Positions 19,307 through 28,302 of a DNA stretch of 64,000 nucleotides are shown piece by piece. The notes below the pieces were generated by a model. That model saw only the letters and a list, made by a program, of their open reading frames with translations. It was not told the origin of the DNA and made no database searches. Source of the DNA: Oerskovia flava (GTDB taxonomy: Bacteria; Actinomycetota; Actinomycetes; Actinomycetales; Cellulomonadaceae). The stretch spans positions 1-64,000 of the forward strand of contig NZ_JAOXSR010000011.1 in NCBI RefSeq assembly GCF_026163685.1, in the 5' to 3' direction. Positions within the stretch are counted from its first letter, which is position 1; every line of letters starts with the position of its first letter. The position numbers and the translations under genes are program-made.

Positions 19307-20549
19307 GCCGCGCCGTACGCCGCTGCCGTTCGACGTCAGCGACCCGCTCCTCGCGCACGCGGCATGGAGCAGGATCGTCGAACCCGGCGACGAGGTCGCC
19401 GGTGCGCTGCTGGCGCACCTGGGAGCCGTCGACGCCCTCGCCTGGATGCTCGACGCCGTCCGGCAACCGCGCCCGGCCGCCGCCGAGCTGGCCGGGTCCG
19501 GCCGGGCGGTCGCCGCGCTGTCCGCGCCGAGCGGAGGGCCTCCACCCGACCGTCGGGCGGCCGCGCGCCTCGCCCGGTCGCTCGCGCGGTGGGCACCGCG
19601 GTTGGACGGGCTCGACCCGCGTCGAGAGCTGCGTGTGCTCGAGCGGCTCGGTGGCCGGGCCGTCCTGCCCACGGACGACGACTGGCCCGCCGGGCTCGAC
19701 GACCTCGGAGCGAGCGCGCCCGTGTGCCTGTGGGTGCGCGGCGAGAGCGCCCTCGACCGGTTGGCGAGCCGGTCCGTGGCGCTCGTCGGGGCGCGCGCCT
19801 GCACCGACTACGGCGCGCAGGTCGCGACCGAGCTCGCGGCCGGCCTCGCCGACCGGGGGTTCACCGTCGTCTCCGGTGGTGCGTACGGCATCGACGCGGC
19901 CGTGCACCGCGGGGCGCTCGCGGCCGGCGGGTCCACGGTGGCGTTCCTCGCCGGCGGGGTGGACCGGCTCTACCCGGCGGGGAACACCGACCTGCTACGT
20001 GCGATGACCGAGCGTGGCGGTGCGGTGGTGAGCGAGGTGCCCCCGGGTTCGGTGCCGAGCCGCGTGCGCTTCCTCCAGCGCAACCGGCTGATCGCCGCGT
20101 TCACCCGCTCGACGGTGGTCGTCGAGGCGGCGTGGCGCTCGGGCTCGCTGAGCACGGCGGCGCGGGCCGCAGCGCTCCTGCGGCCGGTGGGGGCCGTGCC
20201 CGGCCCGGTCACGTCGATGGCGTCCGGCGGGTGCCATCGTCTGCTGCGGGACGCCGCGGCCGTCTGCGTCACGGACGTGGCGGAGGTCGCCGAGCTCGCC
20301 GGTGACCTCGGCGACGACGCGACACCGGCGCGCGTGGCCCTGCACGCCGTCCAGGACGACCTCGACGACCTCGGCACCCGTCTGTGGGACGCGCTCCCGG
20401 TGCGGTCGACGGCGCGTGCGGAGTCCGTCGCGCGGGCGGCAGGTGTCTCCGTGCCCGAGGCGCTCGGCGGTCTCGGGAACCTCGAGCTGCTGGGCCTCGC
20501 CGAGAGCGTGGCGGACGGCTGGCGGCGCGCCCGACCTCCCGTGCGCTGA
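19299..20549 (+). CDS. dprA: DNA processing protein DprA
   Basis: DprA loads RecA on incoming single-stranded DNA. The 416-residue protein has a long N-terminal part, then the Rossmann core with SVALVGARACTDYG, VVSGGAYGIDAAVHRGAL and GGVDRLYPAGN. The C-terminal winged-helix-like part (ARAESVARAAGVSVPEALGGL) is present. The ATG at 19299 overlaps comM by 8 nt. Longer readings would run antisense-like through comM and are rejected. It ends 76 nt before xerC. Confidence 0.95.
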   Translation: MPEPRRTPLPFDVSDPLLAHAAWSRIVEPGDEVAGALLAHLGAVDALAWMLDAVRQPRPAAAELAGSGRAVAALSAPSGGPPPDRRAAARLARSLARWAPRLDGLDPRRELRVLERLGGRAVLPTDDDWPAGLDDLGASAPVCLWVRGESALDRLASRSVALVGARACTDYGAQVATELAAGLADRGFTVVSGGAYGIDAAVHRGALAAGGSTVAFLAGGVDRLYPAGNTDLLRAMTERGGAVVSEVPPGSVPSRVRFLQRNRLIAAFTRSTVVVEAAWRSGSLSTAARAAALLRPVGAVPGPVTSMASGGCHRLLRDAAAVCVTDVAEVAELAGDLGDDATPARVALHAVQDDLDDLGTRLWDALPVRSTARAESVARAAGVSVPEALGGLGNLELLGLAESVADGWRRARPPVR

Positions 20550-20613
20550 CGCGTCGGTCGTCGAGCGGCGCGACACGGCGCCCGTGGTCCCGCGGGGGTG
20601 CGCCGGGCCGCGG

Positions 20614-20619
20614 GAGACT
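20614..20619 (+). promoter_or_regulatory. -10 hexamer of xerC, leaderless
   Basis: GAGACT ends 6 nt before the ATG at 20626, in the dprA-xerC gap. There is no ribosome binding site. Confidence 0.4.
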
Positions 20620-20625
20620 GGCCCC

Positions 20626-21693
20626 ATGCGCGACGCACCGCACGACACCGACGGTCTCGGCAGGACCCCCACCGTTCCGGGAGCACCGCCGGTCGACGTG
20701 CAGGTCGAGGTGCCACGGGTCGCGCCGCTCGGCGACGCGCTCGAGCGGTTGCTGGCGGACTTCGACGAGCACCTGCGGATCCAGCGCGGTGTCTCCGAGC
20801 ACACCGCACGCGCCTACCTGGGCGATGTGCGGGACCTGCTGGCCTTCGCGACCGGGTCGGTGCGCGAGCCCGCGGGCGGGACGGCCGAGGCAGCGACCGG
20901 TGACCCGGGGGAGGCCCGGGAGGTCGACCTGCACAGGATCGACCTCCCCGAGCTGCGGGCCTGGCTCGCCGACCAGTCCGCGGCGGGCCTGGCGCGCACG
21001 ACGATCGCGCGCCGTGGCGCCGCGGCGCGGACCTTCTTCGCCTGGGCACGCCGGACGGGGCAGGTGCCCACCGACCCCGCGGTGCGCCTCGTGAGCCCGA
21101 AGGTCGCCCGCGCCCTGCCGACAGTCCTGGGCGTCGGCGCCGCGGCGCTGCTCCTGGAGACGGCCCGGCAGCAGGCCGTCGCCGGCACCGCCGGCGACCT
21201 GCGCGCCTGGACCGCCGCGGAGCTCCTGTACGCGTCGGGGCTGCGGGTCGGCGAGCTCGTGCGGATCGACGTGGACGACGTCGACCTCGCCGAACGGACG
21301 GTGCGGGTCATCGGCAAGGGCGACACCGAACGTGTCGTCCCGTTCGGTGTGCCCGCGGCGCGCGCCGTCGCGCGGTGGCTCGCGGCGGGCAGGCCGGCAC
21401 TGGTGCGGGCGTCGACCGGACCGGCGATGTTCGTGGGGGACCGCGGAGGCCGGTGGGACCAGCGCCAGGTCAGGGCCGCTGTGCACGGTCTCGCCCGGCT
21501 CGCAGAGGTCGAGGACGTCGCGCCGCACGACCTGCGGCACAGCGCCGCCACGCACCTGCTCGAGGGCGGGTCCGACCTGCGCAGCGTCCAGGAGGTGCTG
21601 GGGCACGCCTCCCTGTCGACGACCCAGCGCTACACGCACGTCAGCGCCGAGCGCCTGCGCGCCTCGTTCGAGCAGGCGTTCCCGCGCGCCTGA
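20626..21693 (+). CDS. xerC: Tyrosine recombinase XerC
   Basis: XerC acts with XerD at dif to resolve chromosome dimers, with FtsK (encoded near the right end of this window) as activator. The 355-residue protein has a SAM-like N domain (LADFDEHLRIQRGVSEHTARAYL). The catalytic set is complete: Arg207 (SGLRVGEL), Lys231 (GKGDTERV), His301 and Arg304 (PHDLRHSAATHLL), His327 (LGHAS) and Tyr336 (QRYTHV). The N-terminus carries about 45 extra residues (Pro, Asp-rich). No attachment sites or phage genes are near, so it is not a prophage integrase. Confidence 0.93.
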   Translation: MRDAPHDTDGLGRTPTVPGAPPVDVQVEVPRVAPLGDALERLLADFDEHLRIQRGVSEHTARAYLGDVRDLLAFATGSVREPAGGTAEAATGDPGEAREVDLHRIDLPELRAWLADQSAAGLARTTIARRGAAARTFFAWARRTGQVPTDPAVRLVSPKVARALPTVLGVGAAALLLETARQQAVAGTAGDLRAWTAAELLYASGLRVGELVRIDVDDVDLAERTVRVIGKGDTERVVPFGVPAARAVARWLAAGRPALVRASTGPAMFVGDRGGRWDQRQVRAAVHGLARLAEVEDVAPHDLRHSAATHLLEGGSDLRSVQEVLGHASLSTTQRYTHVSAERLRASFEQAFPRA

Positions 21694-21695
21694 GG

Positions 21696-22214
21696 TCAAC
21701 GGTCCGGCAGCAGCACGATCGGGGGCCGGTCGGTGACGAACGACAGCGGGTCGAGGTACGTCTCCCCACGGCGCACTCCCCAGTGCAGGCAGGTTCTCGG
21801 CGCGCAGTGGCCGGGAACGTCCTGCACGACCCCGACCGCCGCCCCTCGCGCGACCCGTGCTCCGGGGGCGGCGCTCGCGGTGACGGGCTCGAGCGAGGTG
21901 CGCAGGCCGTCGTCGTGCAGGACGACGAGCACCCCGCGGTCGACGACCGTCCCGGCGAAGGTGACCACACCGTCGGCGGGGGAGACGACGACGTCGCCCA
22001 CCTCCGCACCCAGGTCCACCCCGCGGTGGCCGGCCAGCCACTGCTGCGCTGGCGGCTCGAACGGCGCGAGCACCGGTGGTGCGGGCGACCCGCCCACGGG
22101 GAACACCCATGCGGCACCGCCGGCCGGCCCGGCCGGTGGGTCGGCCCCCGCGGCGGGCAGCGGTGCGAGCAGGGACACGAGGAGCAGGTGCACGAGCGCT
22201 ACAGCGAGGGCCAT
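21696..22214 (-). CDS. Secreted M23 (LytM-like) peptidase-family protein
   Basis: The 172-residue protein has a signal peptide (MALAVALVHLLLVSLLAPLPAAGA) and one LytM domain. The first metal motif HRGVDLG (HxxxD) is present. The second, normally HxH, reads CLHWGVRRGE, with Cys in place of the first His. That His is usually the catalytic base, so activity is uncertain; related actinobacterial proteins at this locus may share the change. It faces xerC with only 2 nt between stops, and is divergent from rpsB. It could be an envelope hydrolase or a regulator of one. Confidence 0.85.
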   Translation of the reverse strand: MALAVALVHLLLVSLLAPLPAAGADPPAGPAGGAAWVFPVGGSPAPPVLAPFEPPAQQWLAGHRGVDLGAEVGDVVVSPADGVVTFAGTVVDRGVLVVLHDDGLRTSLEPVTASAAPGARVARGAAVGVVQDVPGHCAPRTCLHWGVRRGETYLDPLSFVTDRPPIVLLPDR

Positions 22215-22220
22215 GCCGTC

Positions 22221-22226
22221 AGGATC
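22221..22226 (-). promoter_or_regulatory. -10 hexamer of the M23 gene, leaderless
   Basis: On the minus strand GATCCT ends 6 nt before the ATG at 22214. Confidence 0.4.
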
Positions 22227-22271
22227 GCGTGTCGCGTGGCGCCCGAGGGCCGCCGGGCCAATGGTCTGTGG

Positions 22272-22304
22272 ACAGGTCGTGCAGCCGGTGACCTGTGCAC
22301 GACC
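22272..22304. repeat. Interleaved inverted repeats
   Basis: GGTCGTGCA (22275-22283) pairs with TGCACGACC (22296-22304). ACAGGT (22272-22277) pairs with ACCTGT (22291-22296). The two pairings exclude each other. The site lies about 60 nt upstream of the M23 start and 75 nt before the rpsB -10. It could be an operator or a small bistable hairpin. Confidence 0.45.
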
Positions 22305-22380
22305 GTCACGCCTGTCGCGACCGTCGTCGCTGCCCGGAGCGCGCGGAGAACCACCGGGCAGGGGCGCCCGGCCGATCGGG

Positions 22381-22386
22381 TAGACT
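22381..22386 (+). promoter_or_regulatory. -10 hexamer of rpsB
   Basis: TAGACT, followed by a leader of about 370 nt. No convincing -35 is seen. Confidence 0.45.
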
Positions 22387-22762
22387 GATGGCCGCGATCG
22401 GCGTGCGCCCTCGGAAGGTCTTCCAGGGGCGTCTTCCCAGCACCTGACTCTGCTCTCCGAGGTACGCCACGGAGAGCGGCCGAACGGCGCCCGGGGACCG
22501 GTCGACATCGCGCGTCACGTCCTCGTCGAGCGGTCCCGGTCAGCACACCGGACCGCACGGTGCGGCCGGCGCCGGCAGCGGTCCGGTCCCGCTCCTGCTC
22601 ACGCAGGTCGCGGAACCGGGGCAGGCCCGGGTGACGCCAGGGGTGCACGGTCGACCTGACCCGCACCGACAACCGAAAGCCGCGACCGGGCACCCAGTGA
22701 CCGGTCGCCAGACGTGCGTGTGCACCGGGTGGATCCCGGGCCCGCACCTGAAAGGACGTGTC
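22387..22762 (+). promoter_or_regulatory. Long structured rpsB leader
   Basis: Near the 5' end is a composite hairpin CGCCC-tc-GGAA/TTCC-ag-GGGCG (22406-22431). Next is a perfect 8-bp hairpin GCTCTCCG/CGGAGAGC (22452-22477). A CCGCAC/GTGCGG inverted repeat lies further on. The rest is GC-rich with no credible ORF. S2 autoregulates through its leader in E. coli; whether this unrelated leader binds S2 is unknown. AAAGGA precedes the start codon. Confidence 0.5.
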
Positions 22763-23758
22763 ATGGCCGTCGTGACCATGCGCCAGCTCCTCGAGAGCGG
22801 TGTCCACTTTGGACACCAGACCCGCCGTTGGAACCCGAAGATGAAGCGGTTCATCTTCACGGAGCGCAACGGCATCTACATCGTCGACCTGCAGCAGTCG
22901 CTGTCCTACATCGACCGCGCCTACGAGTTCGTCAAGGAGACCGTCGCCCACGGTGGCACGATCCTCTTCGTCGGCACCAAGAAGCAGGCGCAGGAGCCCG
23001 TCGCCGAGCAGGCCGCTCGTGTCGGCATGCCCTACGTGAACCACCGCTGGCTCGGTGGCATGCTCACCAACTTCACCACGGTGCACAAGCGCCTCCAGCG
23101 CCTCAAGGAGCTCGAGGAGATCGACTTCGACGACGTCGCCGGCTCGTCGCTGACGAAGAAGGAGCTCCTCGTCCTGCGCCGCGAGAAGGACAAGCTCGCC
23201 CGCACGCTCGGCGGCATCCGCGACATGGCGAAGGTCCCCTCCGCGGTGTGGATCGTCGACACCAACAAGGAGCACCTCGCGGTCGACGAGGCGCGCAAGC
23301 TCCACATCCCGATCGTCGCGATCCTCGACACCAACTGCGACCCCGACGTCGTGGACTACAAGATCCCGGGCAACGACGACGCCATCCGTTCGGTCACGCT
23401 GCTCACGCGCGTGATCGCGGACGCCGCCGCAGAGGGTCTGATGCAGCGCCACTCGGGCCGTTCCGGCGCCGAGACCGGTGCTGACGCCGACGCCGAGCCC
23501 CTCGCCGAGTGGGAGCGCGAGCTCCTCGCCGGTGCCGAGAAGCAGCTCGAGGCCGACGGCGCCACGGCCGACGCGACCGCCGGTGCCGAGGCAGCGGAGG
23601 CGCCCGCCGCCGACGCCGCTCCGGCTGCCGAGGCCGCCACGGAGGCGTCTCCTGAGGCCGCCACCGAGGTCGTCGAGCCGGCTGCCGAGGCCGAGGTCGC
23701 CGCTGAGGCACCGGCCGAGGCCGAGCCCGCCGAGGCCCCCGCCGAGGGCGACAAGTAG
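22763..23758 (+). CDS. rpsB: 30S ribosomal protein S2
   Basis: S2 joins the small subunit late and helps hold S1-like factors. The core is typical ([72 protein letters not shown]). The protein has 331 residues because of a C-terminal tail of about 80 residues made almost only of Ala, Glu, Pro, Asp and Val. Such tails are common in actinobacterial S2. AAAGGA lies 8 nt before the ATG. It is followed by two hairpins and tsf. Confidence 0.97.
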   Translation: MAVVTMRQLLESGVHFGHQTRRWNPKMKRFIFTERNGIYIVDLQQSLSYIDRAYEFVKETVAHGGTILFVGTKKQAQEPVAEQAARVGMPYVNHRWLGGMLTNFTTVHKRLQRLKELEEIDFDDVAGSSLTKKELLVLRREKDKLARTLGGIRDMAKVPSAVWIVDTNKEHLAVDEARKLHIPIVAILDTNCDPDVVDYKIPGNDDAIRSVTLLTRVIADAAAEGLMQRHSGRSGAETGADADAEPLAEWERELLAGAEKQLEADGATADATAGAEAAEAPAADAAPAAEAATEASPEAATEVVEPAAEAEVAAEAPAEAEPAEAPAEGDK

Positions 23759-23767
23759 CAGCGCCTC

Positions 23768-23799
23768 GGGTGCCGGCGGGCGCACGCCCGCCGGCACCC
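23768..23799 (+). terminator. 14-bp hairpin between rpsB and tsf
   Basis: GGGTGCCGGCGGGC (23768-23781) pairs perfectly with 23786-23799, loop GCAC. It starts 9 nt after the rpsB stop and has no U-run. It is likely an attenuator or an mRNA processing or stability element rather than a full stop, because tsf follows. Confidence 0.65.
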
Positions 23800-23802
23800 A
23801 CG

Positions 23803-23832
23803 CCGGACGGTCTCCCCGTCGGGACCGTCCGG
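23803..23832 (+). terminator. 10-bp hairpin, second of a tandem pair before tsf
   Basis: CCGGACGGTC (23803-23812) pairs with GACCGTCCGG (23823-23832), 10-nt loop. Only 3 nt separate it from the preceding hairpin. Confidence 0.5.
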
Positions 23833-23896
23833 CGAAGCCCTGCCCGGGCCGTGCCGCGTGCGCGCCGGGAACACCACCAGCCAGAAGGACACCACC

Positions 23897-24736
23897 ATGG
23901 CGAACTACACCGCTGCTGACATCAAGGCGCTGCGCGAGCGCACCGGCGCCGGCATGCTCGACGTCAAGAAGGCCCTCGACGAGGCGAACGGCGACTCGGA
24001 CAAGGCGCTGGAGATCATCCGCGTCAAGGGGCTCAAGGGCGTCGCCAAGCGCGAGGGCCGCTCCACCTCCGAGGGCCTCGTGGCCGTCGCGATCAACGAC
24101 GTGGAGGGCGGCCAGACCGCCACGATCATCGAGATCAACTCGGAGACCGACTTCGTCGCGAAGAACGAGACCTTCATCAACCTCGCCGACCGCGTGCTCC
24201 ACGCCGCTGCCGCCGCCGGTGCCCGTGACGCCGACGCCGCGCTCGCCGCGGACGCCGACGGCGAGACCGTCCAGGCCGTCATCGACAACACCGCGGCGAC
24301 GCTGGGCGAGAAGATCGTCCTGCGCCGCGTGCAGCGCGTCGCCGGTGAGCGCGTGACCGCGTACCTGCACCGCACGGCCCGGGACCTCCCGCCGTCGATC
24401 GGTGTCGTCGTCGCGACCGACGCCGCGGGCGAGGCCGTCGCGAAGGACATCGCGCAGCACGTCGCCGCGATGTCGCCCACGTACCTCTCGCGCGACGAGG
24501 TCCCGGCCGAGACGGTCGAGAACGAGCGCCGTATCGCCGAGGAGACCTCGCGCAACGAGGGCAAGCCCGAGGCCGCGCTCCCGAAGATCATCGAGGGGCG
24601 CCTGGGCGGCTTCTTCAAGGACGTCGTTCTCGTCGACCAGCCGCTGGCCAAGGACCCGAAGAAGACCGTCGGTCAGGTGCTCGCCGAGGCAGGGGGCTCG
24701 GTCACCGAGTTCGTGCGCTTCCGCGTCGGCGCCTGA
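23897..24736 (+). CDS. tsf: Elongation factor Ts
   Basis: EF-Ts is the GDP/GTP exchange factor of EF-Tu. The 279-residue protein has the N-terminal UBA-like part (ADIKALRERTGAGMLDVKKAL), the EF-Tu contact motif NSETDFVAKNETF, and two core subdomains. AGAAGGACACCACC precedes the ATG. It is linked to rpsB as in nearly all bacteria and is closed by a strong terminator. Confidence 0.97.
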   Translation: MANYTAADIKALRERTGAGMLDVKKALDEANGDSDKALEIIRVKGLKGVAKREGRSTSEGLVAVAINDVEGGQTATIIEINSETDFVAKNETFINLADRVLHAAAAAGARDADAALAADADGETVQAVIDNTAATLGEKIVLRRVQRVAGERVTAYLHRTARDLPPSIGVVVATDAAGEAVAKDIAQHVAAMSPTYLSRDEVPAETVENERRIAEETSRNEGKPEAALPKIIEGRLGGFFKDVVLVDQPLAKDPKKTVGQVLAEAGGSVTEFVRFRVGA

Positions 24737-24748
24737 CGACCACGCGTC

Positions 24749-24781
24749 GGTGGCCCGGTCCGCGTCGCGGGCCGGGCCACC
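24749..24781 (+). terminator. Terminator hairpin after tsf
   Basis: GGTGGCCCGG (24749-24758) pairs with CCGGGCCACC (24772-24781). After one mismatch an inner CCGC/GCGG stem closes on a GTC loop. It begins 13 nt after the tsf stop. Confidence 0.8.
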
Positions 24782-24859
24782 GCGCACCGGGGCGACCTCT
24801 GCGCCCCGACCCCAGGCCCGTCAGGGCGCGGTGACGACGAAGGACGGTGGATCCCTATC

Positions 24860-25597
24860 GTGGGCGAGAACATCGAGTTCCAGGACGACGTACCCCGTCG
24901 TGTGCTCCTCAAGCTCTCGGGGGAGATGTTCGGCGGTGGCCAGATCGGCCTCGCGCCCGACGTCGTGCAGCGGATCGCGCGGGAGATCGCCGCGGCCGTC
25001 GAGAGCGGCGTGCAGGTCGCGATCGTCGTGGGCGGCGGCAACTTCTTCCGTGGCGCCGAGCTCTCCCAGCGTGGCCTCGACCGCGCGCGCGCCGACTACA
25101 TGGGGATGCTGGGCACCGTGATGAACTGCCTCGCCCTGCAGGACTTCCTCGAGCAGGCCGGTGTCACGACCCGGGTCCAGACTGCCATCACGATGGGCCA
25201 GGTCGCCGAGCCGTACATCCCGCTGCGGGCGATCCGGCACCTCGAGAAGGGGCGCGTGGTGATCTTCGGAGCGGGTGCCGGCATGCCGTACTTCTCGACC
25301 GACACGGTTTCCGTGCAGCGAGCTCTCGAGACGCACTGCCACGAGGTGCTCATGGGCAAGAACGGCGTCGACGGGGTCTACTCCGCCGACCCGCGCACCG
25401 ACCCGGACGCCGTGAAGCTCGACCACCTCACCTACACCGACGCGCTCGTGGGCGACCTCGGCGTCATGGACGCCACCGCGCTGAGCCTGTGCCGGGACAA
25501 CGACGTGCGCATGCGGGTGTTCGGCATGGGCGAGCCGGGGAACGTCACCCGGGCACTCGTCGGCGAGAATATTGGCACACTGGTCACGACGCGCTGA
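24860..25597 (+). CDS. pyrH: UMP kinase
   Basis: PyrH phosphorylates UMP to UDP, as a hexamer controlled by GTP and UTP. The 245-residue protein shows the amino-acid-kinase fold: [36 protein letters not shown], and [14 protein letters not shown]. The GTG at 24860 is the only good start. The ribosome site is weak: AAGGACGG ends about 13 nt upstream, farther than usual. It lies between the tsf terminator and frr, the standard tsf-pyrH-frr-cdsA order. Confidence 0.95.
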   Translation: MGENIEFQDDVPRRVLLKLSGEMFGGGQIGLAPDVVQRIAREIAAAVESGVQVAIVVGGGNFFRGAELSQRGLDRARADYMGMLGTVMNCLALQDFLEQAGVTTRVQTAITMGQVAEPYIPLRAIRHLEKGRVVIFGAGAGMPYFSTDTVSVQRALETHCHEVLMGKNGVDGVYSADPRTDPDAVKLDHLTYTDALVGDLGVMDATALSLCRDNDVRMRVFGMGEPGNVTRALVGENIGTLVTTR

Positions 25598-25666
25598 TCC
25601 CGCGACCAACCCTGGGTCCGGACCTGCACGACCGGGAACACCCCGACGAACGACGAAGGAGCACTG

Positions 25667-26224
25667 GTGATCGACGAGACCCTCCTCGAGGCCGAGGAGA
25701 AGATGGACAAGGCGATCGAGGTCGCCAAGGCGGACTTCGCCACGATCCGGACGGGCCGCGCGAGCGCGGCGATGTTCAACAAGATCACGGCGGACTACTA
25801 CGGTGCTCCGACGCCGCTGCAGCAGCTCGCGTCCTTCACGACGCCCGAGGCACGCACGATCATCCTCACGCCGTTCGACAAGAGCTCGACGGCTGCGATC
25901 GAGCGCGCGCTGCGCGACTCCGACCTCGGCGTGAACCCGACGAACGACGGCAACGTCATCCGTGTGGTGCTCCCGACCCTGACCGAGGAGCGTCGACGCG
26001 ACTTCGTCAAGCTCGCCAAGTCGAAGGCGGAGGACTCCCGGGTCTCGGTGCGCAACGTCCGGCGTCGGGCCAAGGAAGAGCTCGACCGCATCGTCAAGGA
26101 CGGTGAGGCGGGCGAGGACGAGGTCGCACGCGCCGAGAAGGAGCTGGAGGCGCTCACCAAGCGCCACGTCGAGGTGATCGACGCCCTGCTCGCCGGCAAG
26201 GAGAGCGAGCTCCTCGAGGTCTGA
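25667..26224 (+). CDS. frr: Ribosome recycling factor
   Basis: RRF splits post-termination ribosomes together with EF-G. It has the family-standard 185 residues, with the three-helix bundle start [26 protein letters not shown] in part, [22 protein letters not shown], and the helical end [21 protein letters not shown] in part. GAAGGAGCACT precedes the GTG. Its stop overlaps the cdsA ATG by one base. Confidence 0.97.
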   Translation: MIDETLLEAEEKMDKAIEVAKADFATIRTGRASAAMFNKITADYYGAPTPLQQLASFTTPEARTIILTPFDKSSTAAIERALRDSDLGVNPTNDGNVIRVVLPTLTEERRRDFVKLAKSKAEDSRVSVRNVRRRAKEELDRIVKDGEAGEDEVARAEKELEALTKRHVEVIDALLAGKESELLEV

Positions 26225-27078
26225 TGCCAGCCTCTGACGATGCGGGGGCGACTGGAGCGCTCGCCCGCAAGAAGCCGCGTGCCGGCCGCAACCTCCCGGT
26301 CGCGGTCGCCGTCGGCGTCGGTCTGCTCCTGGTCGTGGGGGCGTCGCTCTTCTTCCGTCCGGAGCCGTTCGTGCTGCTCGCGACGTGCGCGGTCGGGGCG
26401 GCGCTGTGGGAGCTGTCGCAGGCGCTGCGCCGGCGAGGCATCAACCTCCCGCTCCTCCCGTTGCTCGTGGGCACGGTCGGAATCCTCGTCTCGTCCTACT
26501 ACTCGGGGCCCGAGGCGCTGTTCGTCTCGTTCATGCTCACGGTCGCGGGGCTCGTGGTGTGGCGGGTCATCGACGGCTCGGGGGTCCCGGCCGTCCGGGA
26601 CGCCGCGGCGGGCACGTTCGCCGCGGCGTACCTACCCTTCATGGCGGGCTTCGTCATGCTGATGCTCGCGCAGGAGGACGGCCGGATCAAGGTCCTGCTG
26701 TTCATCCTGCTCGCGGTCGCCAACGACGTCGGCGGCTATGTCGCGGGCGTCTTCTTCGGTCGCCACCCGCTCGCCCCCACGGTGAGCCCGAAGAAGTCGT
26801 GGGAGGGCCTCGCGGGGTCCTTCGTGCTCGCCACGGCCGTGGGTGTCGTCGGTGCGGTCTACGGCCTCGGCGCCAGCCCGCTGCTCGGTCTGGCGCTCGG
26901 TGTGATCGCGCCGCTGACGGCGACCGTGGGCGACCTCGCGGAGTCGATGATCAAGCGGGACCTAGAATTGAAGGACATGGGCTCGCTGCTCCCCGGTCAC
27001 GGAGGCATCCTGGACCGGCTCGACTCCATGCTGCTGACGGCCCCGTTCGTCTACCTGTTCCTCTCCGCGGTCGCCTGA
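26224..27078 (+). CDS. cdsA: Phosphatidate cytidylyltransferase
   Basis: CdsA makes CDP-diacylglycerol from phosphatidic acid and CTP, the branch point for all phospholipids. The 284-residue protein has about 7-8 hydrophobic helices. The C-terminal signature is complete: SMIKRDLELKDMGSLLPGHGG followed by ILDRLDS near residues 240-268. A short basic, cytoplasmic N-terminus precedes the first helix. It is coupled to frr by TGATG. Confidence 0.95.
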   Translation: MPASDDAGATGALARKKPRAGRNLPVAVAVGVGLLLVVGASLFFRPEPFVLLATCAVGAALWELSQALRRRGINLPLLPLLVGTVGILVSSYYSGPEALFVSFMLTVAGLVVWRVIDGSGVPAVRDAAAGTFAAAYLPFMAGFVMLMLAQEDGRIKVLLFILLAVANDVGGYVAGVFFGRHPLAPTVSPKKSWEGLAGSFVLATAVGVVGAVYGLGASPLLGLALGVIAPLTATVGDLAESMIKRDLELKDMGSLLPGHGGILDRLDSMLLTAPFVYLFLSAVA

Positions 27079-27165
27079 CCGTGGTGGTCCGTCGGCGCTC
27101 ACGAAGCGTCTGCGGGCACCGCCCGAGGACCCGCTCGTCCTGAACCCCGACACCCTGGACCCACC

Positions 27166-28302
27166 ATGTCTGTTCGCCCGTCCGCCGAGTCCACGCCGCT
27201 GCCGCTGGTCATGACCCCGCCGCGCCGCGGCAAGCCGCCGCGCCATTTCGCGGACCTCAGCCCGGCCGAACGCCAGGAGGCGGTGGTCGGGCTCGGGGAG
27301 AAGCCGTTCCGCGCGAAGCAGCTCGCCACGCACTACTTCACGCACCTGACGGACGACGCGGCGGCCATGACGGACCTGCCCAAGGCGAGCCGCGACGTCC
27401 TCGTCGAGAACCTCTTCCCGCCGCTGCTCACTGCTGCGCGCACGATGCAGGCCGACGGCGGCACGACCGTCAAGACCCTGTGGCACCTCTTCGACGGCGC
27501 GAAGGTGGAGTCCGTGCTCATGCGGTACACGCACCGCACGACGCTGTGCGTGTCGAGCCAGGCCGGGTGCGGCATGGCGTGCCCGTTCTGCGCGACGGGC
27601 CAGCTGGGCCTGACCCGCAACCTGTCGACGGCCGAGATCGTCGAGCAGGTCCGCTCGGCGGGTCGGGCGCTCGCCGACGGCGAGATCCCCGGCGGTCCGA
27701 CCCGGCTCAACAACCTCGTGTTCATGGGCATGGGCGAGCCGCTCGCGAACTACAAGGCCGTGATCGGCACGGTGCGCCAGCTCGTGGCGCCCGCCCCGGA
27801 CGGCCTGGGGATGTCGGCCCGCAACATCACCGTCTCCACGGTCGGGCTGGTGCCGGCGATGAACAAGCTGGCGGGCGAGGGCATCCCGGTGACCCTGGCG
27901 CTGTCGCTGCACGCGCCCGACGACGACCTGCGCAGCGAGCTCGTGCCGATCAACACCCGCTGGTCGGTCGACGAGACGCTCGACGCGGCGCGGCACTACT
28001 TCGAGGTCACGGGTCGGCGCGTGAGCATCGAGTACGCGCTCATCCGCGACATGAACGACCACGGGTGGCGGGCGGACCTGCTCGGCGAGAAGCTCAACGC
28101 CCGGGGGCGCGGCTGGGTGCACGTCAACCCGATCCCGCTGAACCCGACACCCGGCTCGATCTGGACGGCGAGCGATCCCGTGGTCGAGGCCGAGTTCGTC
28201 AGCCGCTTGCGCGCGCACGGGATTCCGACCACTATTCGTGACACCCGCGGCAGCGACATCGACGGCGCCTGCGGGCAGTTGGCTGCGGAGGAGGACGAGT
28301 GA
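27166..28302 (+). CDS. rlmN: Dual-specificity rRNA/tRNA adenine-C2 methyltransferase
   Basis: RlmN is a radical-SAM enzyme that methylates A2503 of 23S rRNA and A37 of some tRNAs. The iron-sulfur motif CGMACPFC gives Cys135, Cys139 and Cys142. The catalytic, mono-methylated Cys is 369 in GACGQL. Typical blocks [10 protein letters not shown] and [13 protein letters not shown] are present. It has 378 residues. The last codons overlap the start of the DivIVA-repeat gene by GTGA. Confidence 0.96.
   Translation: MSVRPSAESTPLPLVMTPPRRGKPPRHFADLSPAERQEAVVGLGEKPFRAKQLATHYFTHLTDDAAAMTDLPKASRDVLVENLFPPLLTAARTMQADGGTTVKTLWHLFDGAKVESVLMRYTHRTTLCVSSQAGCGMACPFCATGQLGLTRNLSTAEIVEQVRSAGRALADGEIPGGPTRLNNLVFMGMGEPLANYKAVIGTVRQLVAPAPDGLGMSARNITVSTVGLVPAMNKLAGEGIPVTLALSLHAPDDDLRSELVPINTRWSVDETLDAARHYFEVTGRRVSIEYALIRDMNDHGWRADLLGEKLNARGRGWVHVNPIPLNPTPGSIWTASDPVVEAEFVSRLRAHGIPTTIRDTRGSDIDGACGQLAAEEDE

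Larger units (their letters stand above)
22215..22380. other. Divergent intergenic region between the M23 gene and rpsB, upstream part
   Basis: No gene is seen. Near the left end is GATCCT (22221-22226, minus strand), a leaderless-type -10 for the M23 gene. The segment 22272-22304 holds interleaved inverted repeats. CTGTCCACA on the minus strand (22267-22275) resembles one DnaA box with a mismatch. The part from 22381 on is the rpsB promoter and leader. Confidence 0.6.

Noticed and set aside
20626-21693. Tyrosine recombinase as a sign of a prophage or integrative element
   Set aside because: The neighbours are housekeeping genes in the standard dprA-xerC order and no attachment-site repeats are seen.
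22267-22275. DnaA box
   Set aside because: CTGTCCACA is a single site with one mismatch; there is no cluster, no AT-rich unwinding region and no dnaA or dnaN nearby.
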